A DNA stretch of 5,221 nucleotides, taken from positions 1 to 5,221 of the forward strand of contig JBAZHL010000041.1 of NCBI GenBank assembly GCA_041652335.1, given 5' to 3'. Source of the DNA: 2-01-FULL-49-10 sp041652335. GTDB taxonomy: Bacteria; Patescibacteriota; Kazan-3B-28; UBA10110. Shown piece after piece: positions 1-5,221 of the stretch; position 1 is the stretch's first letter; every line of letters starts with the position of its first letter. A model generated the notes under the pieces. The model saw only the letters and a program-made list of their open reading frames with translations. It was not told where the DNA came from and did not search any database. The position numbers and the translations under genes are program-made.

Positions 1-594
1 GTTCCCATCCTTACCCAAATTCTGCCAGTACTGAGATAACGGCAACATCGCCGTGGTAGCGTTTGTCCCGGCTCGCGCCAAATACTGGCCGCTCAGCAGT
101 ACCTCCTGACCTTGTAACAACTCGGACCGCGGGAATGATAACCCCGCCATTAAAAGATGCTGCTGACCCAGATCCTCAAACTCATTTAACCCGGCAGTAA
201 AATTTTTATCGGCTAACTTAAAATTGCGGATCGCCCCTTCCAAATCAAGCTGCTTTAGTGATTCAGCTCCTTGCTGCAGTTGATTGGCTGCCGCTTCACC
301 TCGTCGCACGATACTCGACTTAAGATATTGGCCACTGGTCTGCAAGGCCGTTCCCAGCCCATAGATCAGCAAAATGGTGACGCTAAACAAAGTCCAGCGT
401 AACAGCCCGATCCAAACTTTAGGTTGTGCTACCGCCTTAAACTCCAGATCCAACACTCGTTCAGCAGCTTGATTGCCCTGATGGGCCTTCCAATCCTGAT
501 GCCAGATGATCTGTGGGCGAGCTGATCTAACTCCCCCCTCAGCCGAGGAGTGAGAACGATGTTTGATGTAGTAATACTGTTTAGTGGCCCCCAT
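1..594 (-). CDS. DUF4012-like membrane protein, N-terminal 198 residues (partial)
   Basis: I read this gene by translating the minus strand from the ATG at 594-592. It stays open for 198 codons and runs off the left edge, so the C-terminal part is missing. Residues 1-58 are hydrophilic and rich in K, R, H and Q, suggesting a cytoplasmic tail. Residues about 60-83 form one strongly hydrophobic membrane segment (LLRWTLFSVTILLIYGLGTA). Residues about 86-145 are a charged, Ala/Leu/Gln-rich helical stretch (GAESLKQLDLEGAIRNFKLA), resembling the coiled-coil or TPR-like start of DUF4012 proteins, which would lie outside the membrane. DUF4012 proteins are usually several hundred residues long and have no proven activity; they are common in Patescibacteria, Actinobacteria and Chloroflexi, often near glycan genes. 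The start lies 14 bases inside the preceding glycosyltransferase and has no clear Shine-Dalgarno site, so translation probably depends on coupling. The family call rests on architecture and general sequence character and is moderately sure; that the gene is real is much surer. Confidence 0.72.
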   Translation of the reverse strand, partial: MGATKQYYYIKHRSHSSAEGGVRSARPQIIWHQDWKAHQGNQAAERVLDLEFKAVAQPKVWIGLLRWTLFSVTILLIYGLGTALQTSGQYLKSSIVRRGEAAANQLQQGAESLKQLDLEGAIRNFKLADKNFTAGLNEFEDLGQQHLLMAGLSFPRSELLQGQEVLLSGQYLARAGTNATTAMLPLSQYWQNLGKDGN

Positions 595-1753
595 CGAGAA
601 AAACGTTGAGAGTTTGATTGGCTGCCTTGGCCCAACTGAATTTTTTGGCTTGCAGCTTTCCCTTGGTAATTAAATTATGCGGATATGAGGCGTGAGTTAA
701 TATCTTCTCTAATGTCTGATTAAAATTAGTCTGATCCTTGGGATCAACCAACGCGGCCGCCCCGTCTGCCACTTCAGGCAAAGCAGAAACGTTGGAGGTA
801 ATTGCTGAACAACCCGCGGCAAAAGCTTCGATCACTGGCAGACCAAAACCTTCGTAGAGCGAAGGGAAGGCAAACACTCTGGCTTGACAGAGTAACGCGA
901 TCTTTTCCATCTCCGTCACCGGTCCAGTAAAGATAATGGATTTTTTCAATTTAAGATTGTTGACTTCTTCGTAGATACTATCGGCTAACCAGCTTTTACC
1001 GCCGGAGATCACCAGCTTTATCTTATCAAATTGTGGTTGCGCTTTGATGTAAGCAAGCCCCCGGATAACCATTGGCAGATTTTTTCTGGGCTCAATACTC
1101 CCCACGTAGTAAATAAAGTCACCATCGATCTTAAATTTTCCCCGCACGGTTTTCTGCAGTTTAAGCGACGGCGGAGTAAAGTAAACTTCGTCGATCCCCT
1201 CATAAACTACCTGTATTTTTTTAGCATCAACGTTGTAGATCCGAGATAGATCGTCCTTAGTGCATTGAGATACGGCGATGATCTTATCAGCACGGCGGGC
1301 GAGATACGAGTGGCTCATCTGCCACTGCCACAATCGCGATTGCCAGGTGTAGAACTGAGGAAAGATCTCGGGGATCAGATCGTGGAAGGTAATTACCAGT
1401 CGACACTTTTGGCTTACCGGCAGCAGTCGAGGAAACGGTAGCCACATTAGGTCCAACCCACCACAGATCTTGTCGGCCTTTGGCCAGTCTAACGGCTTCC
1501 AGACGGCGTGGAGTAATAGCGGAAAGTTGATCCATTTTAAGGTCTTAACCTCAACGTTGTTCTGTTTTAAGAAAGGCGATTCGGATAGTAGCTGGTTAAA
1601 TATTTCATCCAAATTGCGATACGACACATAGAACAACACATAAGTATTGTGGCGATCGATTGCTAACAGATTCTCCAATATCTTGAGAGTATACTGCTCT
1701 ACCCCGCTCCGCTTACCGGTGAGCAACCCTCTAATATCAACTCCGATGCGCAT
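581..1753 (-). CDS. GT4-family (GT-B fold) glycosyltransferase
   Basis: This 390-residue protein is a retaining glycosyltransferase of CAZy family GT4, expected to move a sugar from a nucleotide donor onto the lipid-linked glycan at the cytoplasmic face of the membrane. The N-terminal acceptor domain begins with MRIGVDIRGLL and a glycine loop (SGVEQYT, residues 16-22). It carries the HDLIPEIFP segment at 124-132 and the IIAVSQCTKDDL linker at 158-169. The C-terminal donor domain has YVGSIEPRKNL (216-226), LVISGG (247-252) and the signature EGFGLPVIE, an EX7E motif with E301 and E309 that binds the nucleotide sugar. The length is normal for the family. An in-frame ATG at 1909 would add 52 residues, but these have no family character and lie entirely inside the upstream gene, so I chose the ATG at 1753-1751. 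It overlaps the upstream glycosyltransferase by 17 bases; only a weak GAAG lies just before the start. The donor, acceptor and linkage cannot be read from the sequence; mannosyltransferase-like relatives are the closest by eye. Confidence 0.93.
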   Translation of the reverse strand: MRIGVDIRGLLTGKRSGVEQYTLKILENLLAIDRHNTYVLFYVSYRNLDEIFNQLLSESPFLKQNNVEVKTLKWINFPLLLHAVWKPLDWPKADKICGGLDLMWLPFPRLLPVSQKCRLVITFHDLIPEIFPQFYTWQSRLWQWQMSHSYLARRADKIIAVSQCTKDDLSRIYNVDAKKIQVVYEGIDEVYFTPPSLKLQKTVRGKFKIDGDFIYYVGSIEPRKNLPMVIRGLAYIKAQPQFDKIKLVISGGKSWLADSIYEEVNNLKLKKSIIFTGPVTEMEKIALLCQARVFAFPSLYEGFGLPVIEAFAAGCSAITSNVSALPEVADGAAALVDPKDQTNFNQTLEKILTHASYPHNLITKGKLQAKKFSWAKAANQTLNVFLDGGH

Positions 1754-2861
1754 ATTCTTCGTAATATTGATTAACAAAATTTTTAATCTTTCTCCGGAAG
1801 ACCGAGGTGTCAAACTGGAGCGCATGTTCTCTGATGGCACTGGGGTGCCAGGTAATTTGGCTGTGTTTTTTAACTGCGGCCAACAATGAGGCAGCAGTCT
1901 GTTCGTCAAATAATAAACCGGTCTTATTCTCTAAAACCACCTCAGTTGCCCCGCCTTTGCCATAGGCTATCACTGGTCGACCAGAGGCCATCACCTCCAA
2001 CGGCACAATGCCAGCATCCTCTTCTTGGGGGAAGATCAGAGCCTGACACCGAGACATTAATCTGGCCACCTCGCCATCTGATACCCTACCCAGAAATTCA
2101 ACGTTGCGCTTGGCCTTCATCATCCACTTTTTGAGAGCCGGACCGGTGCCTACCACCTTTAGAGGCCAACCCAGTCGGTTAAAAGCGTCGACGGCAATAT
2201 CGGTTCGCTTATATCCAGTCTGACGGCCCACTATCAAATAATAGTCATCAACCTCGCGGCTGATATTAAATCGATGCGCGTCCACCGGCGGATAGATCAC
2301 GGTGGAATTGGCCTCATAGTATTTGCGAATCCGCGCTGCAGTAGTCTTGGAGTTAGCAATAAATACATCTACCCGATCAGCCGCCACCCGATCCCATAAG
2401 CGGAGATTATGTATAAGTTTAGGCATTACCCATTTAGCCAGTGCATTAAGGGGGCCAAATTCCGGGTGCTCAAGATAGTAGTGATAATGGCTCCAATAAT
2501 ATCGTGTTGGAGTATGGCAATAACAAATGTGTAGCGTTTCTGGCTTGGTTATAACTCCCTTAGCCTCCGCATGAGCAGAACTGATCACAATGTCATAACC
2601 ATCTAAATTAAATTCCTCGAATGCCCGAGGACGCAGTGTTGGCCAAAGTTGATGACGGCGGCCCAATGGCATCGCCTGTAAAAAGCTGGTAAAAACATTT
2701 CGGCTCTCGAGCTCCGGGAACGATTTTGTCTTATATACCGAGGTGTAGATGTCAGCCTTTGGAAAAAGATCGGCTAAGGTTAAAATTACCCTTTCCGCTC
2801 CACCGCGGCTAGTTAGCCAATCGGCCACGATCGCAATTTTTAGATCTTCTAACTTTTTCAT
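1737..2861 (-). CDS. GT4-family glycosyltransferase, WbaZ-like
   Basis: This 374-residue GT-B fold glycosyltransferase belongs to the GT4 group typified by the O-antigen mannosyltransferase WbaZ. It probably adds the second or a later sugar to the polyprenyl-diphosphate-linked glycan in the cytoplasm. Visible motifs are the N-terminal RGGAERV loop (19-25), the group-typical CYCHTPTRYYW (113-123), IANSKTTAARI (168-178), YPPVD (190-194), VGRQTGYKRTDIAVDAF (211-227) and the donor-site FPQEEDAGIVPLEVMASG (277-294). The last contains an EX7E pair, E281 and E289, followed by GRPVIAYGKGGATE. It is a different subgroup from the next gene, so the two are not recent duplicates. The ATG at 2861-2859 shares one base with the stop of the upstream transferase (TAATG) and has a good GGAG seven bases before it, which fixes the start. 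The stop is TGA at 1739-1737, inside the next gene. The fold and family are sure; mannose as donor is only a guess from WbaZ. Confidence 0.94.
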   Translation of the reverse strand: MKKLEDLKIAIVADWLTSRGGAERVILTLADLFPKADIYTSVYKTKSFPELESRNVFTSFLQAMPLGRRHQLWPTLRPRAFEEFNLDGYDIVISSAHAEAKGVITKPETLHICYCHTPTRYYWSHYHYYLEHPEFGPLNALAKWVMPKLIHNLRLWDRVAADRVDVFIANSKTTAARIRKYYEANSTVIYPPVDAHRFNISREVDDYYLIVGRQTGYKRTDIAVDAFNRLGWPLKVVGTGPALKKWMMKAKRNVEFLGRVSDGEVARLMSRCQALIFPQEEDAGIVPLEVMASGRPVIAYGKGGATEVVLENKTGLLFDEQTAASLLAAVKKHSQITWHPSAIREHALQFDTSVFRRKIKNFVNQYYEEYAHRS

Positions 2862-4261
2862 TAATATGCTCCTTTACCGGTGAGGGCTACCCAAACTGTT
2901 TTAAATATTAATTGAATGTCGAGCCAGAGCGACCAGTGCTCGATATAGTACATGTCTAACTTCAGATATTCTTCAAACGAGGCATCGCTGCGGCCGGAGA
3001 CCTGCCACGGACCAGTTACACCTGGCTTAACCAATAATCTCTTAAACTGTTGCCTATCATATTGGGCGACCTCATCTGGTAACGGCGGCCGGGGTCCCAC
3101 CAAACTCATCTCACCATTAAGCACATTAAATAACTGCGGGAGCTCATCTAAGCTGGTACGGCGAATAAATTTACCAAAGCGAGTTACTCGAGGATCATTT
3201 TTGACCTTGAACAGCAATCCCGCCCCTTCGTTGCGCGTCCGCTTTAGTTCGTCGCGCAATCGTTCGGCCTGCTCCCCACCGTAACGACTGCCCGGGGAGA
3301 GATGAGTGTACATTCCTCTAAATTTATAGAAATTAAATTCTTTGCCAAACTGGCCGGGCCGTTTATGGATATACAGGGCCGGTCCGGGAGAATCTAATCT
3401 CACCATAATAGCGATCACCCACATCACTGGTGCTAACACAATTAGCCCCAATAGCGATAGGACGATATCAAACGCCCGTTTTATAATTCTCCCCCACCCA
3501 TCTAACGGAGTCGGACGTAGTTCGATCAATGGATGCCCTGCCACCGTATCGGTTAGGGCGTGCGCGGAATAAAGTTCCGCCAGGCTGGGAACATATCGGA
3601 ATCTAATCCCATGAAGCTCGCAGAAATTGATCACAGCTAAATTATTTTCTAAGGTTAACCCCACTGCCACAATTACTTCATCGGTAATATTGGCCGGGAT
3701 CAGGCTGGCCAATTTCTCGATATCCAATTCTTTTTCCGGCATCGTTCGCACCACCGATAATTTACTTAAATAAAACTGTCCGATCTCTTCGGCCGCATGA
3801 TTTTGACCGATGATCATCACTTGATGCTGGATTACCTTTAGCCGCTTTAACCAACGCTGTAGCCCCAACAATAGCAATCGACCAAACCAAACCAACAGGA
3901 TAGCAAATCCCCAAGCGTAAGCTGCGATCAAGCGCGAGAAGAAAGCTTCCTTGAGGCCAAATAAGATAATGATAAAAACTGCCAAGCTAACCGACACCCC
4001 CACAAATGTTCGATTCCACACCTGTAGCGGAGTGTAGTAGGAGCCCAGACTATACATCCCGGTCATAGCAAACACCGCCAACCAAGCGAGAGCCACTACC
4101 AAGATCAGATTGAAGTAGGTTGAAAATGGCATCATGTAACCCACCGGCGGCGAGAACCAAGCTGCCTGCCTAACATAGTAAGCCAGGGTGAACGCCAATA
4201 TCACCATCAAAAGATCGATGGGCAGTTGGAGAAATGTAAATAAAAGCTGAAACCTTTTCAC
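2861..4261 (-). CDS. Polyprenyl-phosphate hexose-1-phosphate transferase (WcaJ/WbaP type)
   Basis: This 466-residue membrane enzyme should start glycan synthesis by moving a hexose-1-phosphate from a UDP-sugar to undecaprenyl phosphate on the inner leaflet. Four hydrophobic segments (about 12-31, 49-69, 85-102 and 111-134) precede a Rossmann-like CoA_binding_3 region (about 147-240, starting VMIIGQNHAAEEI). The C-terminal bacterial sugar transferase domain follows: a membrane helix from KRAFDIVLS (261-269) with the helix-breaking P278, LDSPGP (289-294), YKFRGM (312-317) and DPRVTRFGKF (356-365). It ends with TSLDELPQLFN (369-379) holding the catalytic Asp-Glu dyad D372-E373, then SLVGPRPPLP (386-395) and KPGVTGPWQVSGRSD (412-426). 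The length matches WcaJ-type enzymes. The start is GTG at 4261-4259; an in-frame TAA lies nine bases before it and no other good start precedes the first membrane segment, though no Shine-Dalgarno site is seen. It is the first gene of the operon. Two oddities are the shortened middle domain and KFRGM in place of the usual KFRSM. The sugar (glucose, galactose or other) is not decidable. Confidence 0.95.
   Translation of the reverse strand: MKRFQLLFTFLQLPIDLLMVILAFTLAYYVRQAAWFSPPVGYMMPFSTYFNLILVVALAWLAVFAMTGMYSLGSYYTPLQVWNRTFVGVSVSLAVFIIILFGLKEAFFSRLIAAYAWGFAILLVWFGRLLLLGLQRWLKRLKVIQHQVMIIGQNHAAEEIGQFYLSKLSVVRTMPEKELDIEKLASLIPANITDEVIVAVGLTLENNLAVINFCELHGIRFRYVPSLAELYSAHALTDTVAGHPLIELRPTPLDGWGRIIKRAFDIVLSLLGLIVLAPVMWVIAIMVRLDSPGPALYIHKRPGQFGKEFNFYKFRGMYTHLSPGSRYGGEQAERLRDELKRTRNEGAGLLFKVKNDPRVTRFGKFIRRTSLDELPQLFNVLNGEMSLVGPRPPLPDEVAQYDRQQFKRLLVKPGVTGPWQVSGRSDASFEEYLKLDMYYIEHWSLWLDIQLIFKTVWVALTGKGAY
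2862..2872 (-). promoter_or_regulatory. Ribosome binding site of the WbaZ-like glycosyltransferase
   Basis: Minus-strand GGAG (2872-2869) lies seven bases before the ATG at 2861 and inside the last codons of the upstream transferase. It is the only convincing Shine-Dalgarno site in the operon; the other three starts have weak or no complementarity to the 16S rRNA tail. It fixes the start of this gene at the TAATG stop-start overlap. Confidence 0.75.
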
Positions 4262-4285
4262 GGGTCGGAATTAATCGCTATGCCC

Positions 4286-4314
4286 ATTATATATCTGTTA
4301 TCAGACATTAAAAA
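4286..4314 (-). promoter_or_regulatory. Predicted promoter of the glycan operon
   Basis: The minus strand has a perfect TATAAT (4291-4286). The -35 position, 17 bases upstream (4314-4309), reads TTTTTA and is a poor match to TTGACA; it lies within the T-run of the rnpB terminator. The predicted start near 4279 gives an 18-base leader before the GTG at 4261. The -10 is convincing, while the weak -35 suggests modest or activator-dependent strength. Confidence 0.6.
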
Positions 4315-4338
4315 ATCCCTCCCTAAGAGAGATTTTTT
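4310..4338 (-). terminator. Intrinsic terminator of rnpB
   Basis: On the minus strand this is a 29-base hairpin: six A, then UCUCUCU, a three-base UAG loop, then GGAGGGA and six T. All 13 stem positions can pair, three of them as G-U. The lower six pairs are A-U, so the descending arm doubles as the U-tract. It begins two bases after the 3' end of helix P1 of the RNase P RNA. Because the arms are A-run and T-run, it may also stop transcripts coming from the other strand. Confidence 0.85.
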
Positions 4339-4340
4339 AT

Positions 4341-4773
4341 GCTGTCTGCAAGCTATAAGCCGAGTTCTGTACCCCGATCACTCGGGGCGGCAATCATCTA
4401 TCTATGTCTTATGTTGCCATAAGACTAAAGCGTTGGGATCCCGGCTAACCCACTTTAACCTTAAGTGTTAGTTAGCATCGAGCCCACCCCAACTTGCACC
4501 GGATAGGGTTTACCAGAACACTCCGCTCACACGGAGGCCTTGCGGGTAGCATTGGACACAAATTATCAGATTTAAACCTGACTTTTCGCGACTCTGACGC
4601 TTTACCCCACAACTTTTCACCTTTCCCCGCCTCAAAAGAGGTGGGTATTATTGTCTCTGTGGCACTTTCCCTGAGGTTGCCCTCGGTTTCTGTTAGAAAC
4701 TATCCAGGTTAATTTAAGGTGCTCGGACTTTCCTCCCTGCCAAAGGCAGGACGATTACCCGCTTACAGACAGC
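4341..4773 (-). ncRNA. rnpB: RNase P RNA, bacterial class A
   Basis: This is the catalytic RNA of ribonuclease P, which with the RnpA protein removes 5' leaders from precursor tRNAs. The conserved 5' core GGAGGAAAGUCCGAGC (4736-4721) and 3' core ACAGAACUCGGCUUAU (4370-4355) form the long-range helix P4. The usual CCGGG/CCCGG pairing is replaced by CCGAG/CUCGG, a compensated change. P1 is a 13-pair helix between 4773-4761 and 4353-4341. P2 pairs 4760-4750 with 4398-4389. P3 is a short hairpin (4750-4736). P18 is GUCUUAUG-GCAA-CAUAAGAC (4425-4406) and P19 is CCCCGA-GUGA-UCGGGG (4387-4372); both have GNRA loops. The L15 segment GGUAAACCC (4514-4506), which binds the tRNA CCA end, is present. The length of about 433 bases is normal or slightly long for class A. 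Ends were set by P1, by the upstream promoter, whose predicted start is exactly 4773, and by the terminator. The gene is complete. Confidence 0.97.
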
Positions 4774-4779
4774 AGTGAC

Positions 4780-4808
4780 AGTATAGCCCAAAATCATTGA
4801 TCTGGCAA
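4780..4808 (-). promoter_or_regulatory. Promoter of rnpB
   Basis: The minus strand reads TTGCCA (4808-4803), a 17-base spacer, then TATACT (4785-4780). Both hexamers match the housekeeping sigma consensus at five of six positions. Counting seven bases on from the -10 gives a transcription start at 4773, a G that is the first base of helix P1. The promoter therefore explains the RNA's 5' end without any processing. Confidence 0.85.
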
Positions 4809-4821
4809 GAGTATCCCAGAT
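4800..4821. repeat. Short inverted repeat between the divergent promoters
   Basis: ATCTGG (4800-4805) and CCAGAT (4816-4821) form six-base arms with a ten-base gap. The left arm overlaps the -35 of rnpB and the right arm ends eight bases before the -35 of udk. It could be an operator for a dimeric regulator, but arms this short occur by chance, so no function is claimed. Confidence 0.35.
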
Positions 4822-4829
4822 GTGGTGGA

Positions 4830-4858
4830 TTGATTAAATTGGAGTTTTATGATATAAT
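4830..4858 (+). promoter_or_regulatory. Promoter of udk, extended -10 type
   Basis: The sequence is TTGATT (4830-4835), a 17-base spacer, then a perfect TATAAT (4853-4858) preceded by TGA, making a TGnTATAAT extended -10. The predicted transcription start, seven bases past the -10, is the G at 4865, which is also the first base of the udk GTG codon. It points away from the rnpB promoter, with 21 bases between the two -35 boxes. Confidence 0.82.
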
Positions 4859-4864
4859 AAAGGT

Positions 4865-5221
4865 GTGAGTGAGAACATCAAACCGTTTTTAGTGGCGATT
4901 GCCGGAGGAACAGGCTCCGGCAAAACTTATATCGCCAAAAAGATCCAAGCGATCGATCCCGCCCGGATTTCGATAATCTCTCACGACAATTACTACAAGG
5001 ATCGGAGCCCGATCCCAATCGCCGATCGGAAAAAGCTTAACTATGATGAGCCTTCGGCGTTAGATAACGATCTGTTTATCGAGCAACTAAAGCAACTCAA
5101 AAAAGGTGTTGGGGTGGATATGCCTCAATATGATTTTTCTACTCACACCAGAAAAACCGATACCATTACCTTTTCCCCTACTCCGGTGATCATCATTGAA
5201 GGGATTTTGATATTAGAGAAT
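4865..5221 (+). CDS. udk: Uridine kinase, N-terminal 119 residues (partial)
   Basis: Uridine kinase phosphorylates uridine and cytidine to UMP and CMP in the pyrimidine salvage pathway in the cytoplasm. The visible part has a Walker A loop GGTGSGKT (residues 14-21, K20), the SHDNYYKD segment (39-46) whose D41 matches the family's catalytic aspartate, NYDEPSALD (59-67), and PQYDFSTHTR (87-96) for nucleoside binding. It ends with VIIIEGILIL (108-117), at the end of the next core strand. Full-length relatives have roughly 200-215 residues, so a little over half is present; the rest lies past the right edge. The GTG at 4865 places about eight residues before the first strand, as usual for the family. 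The only purine-rich run, AAAGG (4859-4863), is too close to act as a Shine-Dalgarno site, so the message is probably leaderless. A phosphoribulokinase is the nearest alternative, but the DNYYKD and PxYDF..H.R motifs favour uridine kinase. Confidence 0.94.
   Translation, partial: MSENIKPFLVAIAGGTGSGKTYIAKKIQAIDPARISIISHDNYYKDRSPIPIADRKKLNYDEPSALDNDLFIEQLKQLKKGVGVDMPQYDFSTHTRKTDTITFSPTPVIIIEGILILEN

Noticed and set aside
429..635. 68-residue minus-strand open frame across the junction of the DUF4012-like and GT4 genes
   Set aside because: It is the third frame over two better-supported genes and shows no recognisable motif. The real reading here is the frame starting at 594.
1754..1909. In-frame extension of the second GT4 gene to an ATG at 1909
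   Set aside because: The 52 added residues have no family character and lie wholly inside the upstream glycosyltransferase gene; MRIGVDIRGLL at 1753 is a typical GT4 beginning.
1031..3572. Plus-strand open frames of 70-110 codons opposite the operon genes
   Set aside because: They are antisense to clear coding sequence, lack ribosome binding sites and show no motifs, so they are shadows of the real genes.
4280..4712. Plus-strand open frames (63 and 72 codons) across 4280-4471 and 4494-4712
   Set aside because: They mainly lie antisense to the RNase P RNA, whose paired helices and conserved cores explain the sequence.
4841..4857. GGAG followed four bases later by ATG ATA TAA, a possible two-codon leader peptide before udk
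   Set aside because: It overlaps the extended -10 of udk and lies upstream of the predicted transcription start, so it would not be transcribed from that promoter. Chance is the simpler explanation.
1..5221. CRISPR array, insertion sequence, toxin-antitoxin or phage defence genes
   Set aside because: No regularly spaced repeats, transposase or recombinase motifs or defence-type domains were found on either strand. All coding space is taken by glycan and salvage genes.

Overview
The window looks like chromosomal DNA from a bacterium with a compact genome. It is most plausibly a member of the Candidate Phyla Radiation (Patescibacteria) or a similarly streamlined lineage. This is an inference from three things: a DUF4012-type membrane protein sitting inside a small polysaccharide operon, genes that overlap end to start, and weak or absent Shine-Dalgarno sites. 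TGA is used as an ordinary stop (at 1737-1739), so there is no sign of the UGA-glycine code of some relatives. No taxonomic marker in the window settles the assignment.

Bases 1-4261 (minus strand) hold one four-gene operon, read from right to left. First comes a membrane polyprenyl-phosphate hexose-1-phosphate transferase (2861-4261), which would load the first sugar onto the lipid carrier. Next are two different GT4-family, GT-B fold glycosyltransferases (1737-2861 and 581-1753), which would extend the lipid-linked glycan from nucleotide sugars. Last is the N-terminal part of a DUF4012-like single-pass membrane protein (1-594), cut by the window edge. The three junctions overlap by 1, 17 and 14 bases, so the set is very probably co-transcribed and translationally coupled. 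No flippase, polymerase or ligase is visible; any such genes would lie to the left of base 1.

Bases 4262-4864 contain no protein gene. They hold a promoter for the glycan operon with a perfect TATAAT -10, the intrinsic terminator of the upstream RNA gene, the complete RNase P RNA gene rnpB (4341-4773, minus strand) with its own well-formed promoter, and a divergent plus-strand promoter. The predicted rnpB transcription start coincides with the first base of helix P1.

Bases 4865-5221 (plus strand) are the first 119 codons of a uridine kinase (udk), cut by the right edge. Its extended -10 promoter places the transcription start on the GTG start codon, so the mRNA is predicted to be leaderless.

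I see no evidence for a wholly new system. The points most worth following are the DUF4012 gene coupled to the glycan operon, the shortened nucleotide-binding domain of the initiating transferase, the terminator/promoter fusion after rnpB, and the leaderless udk.
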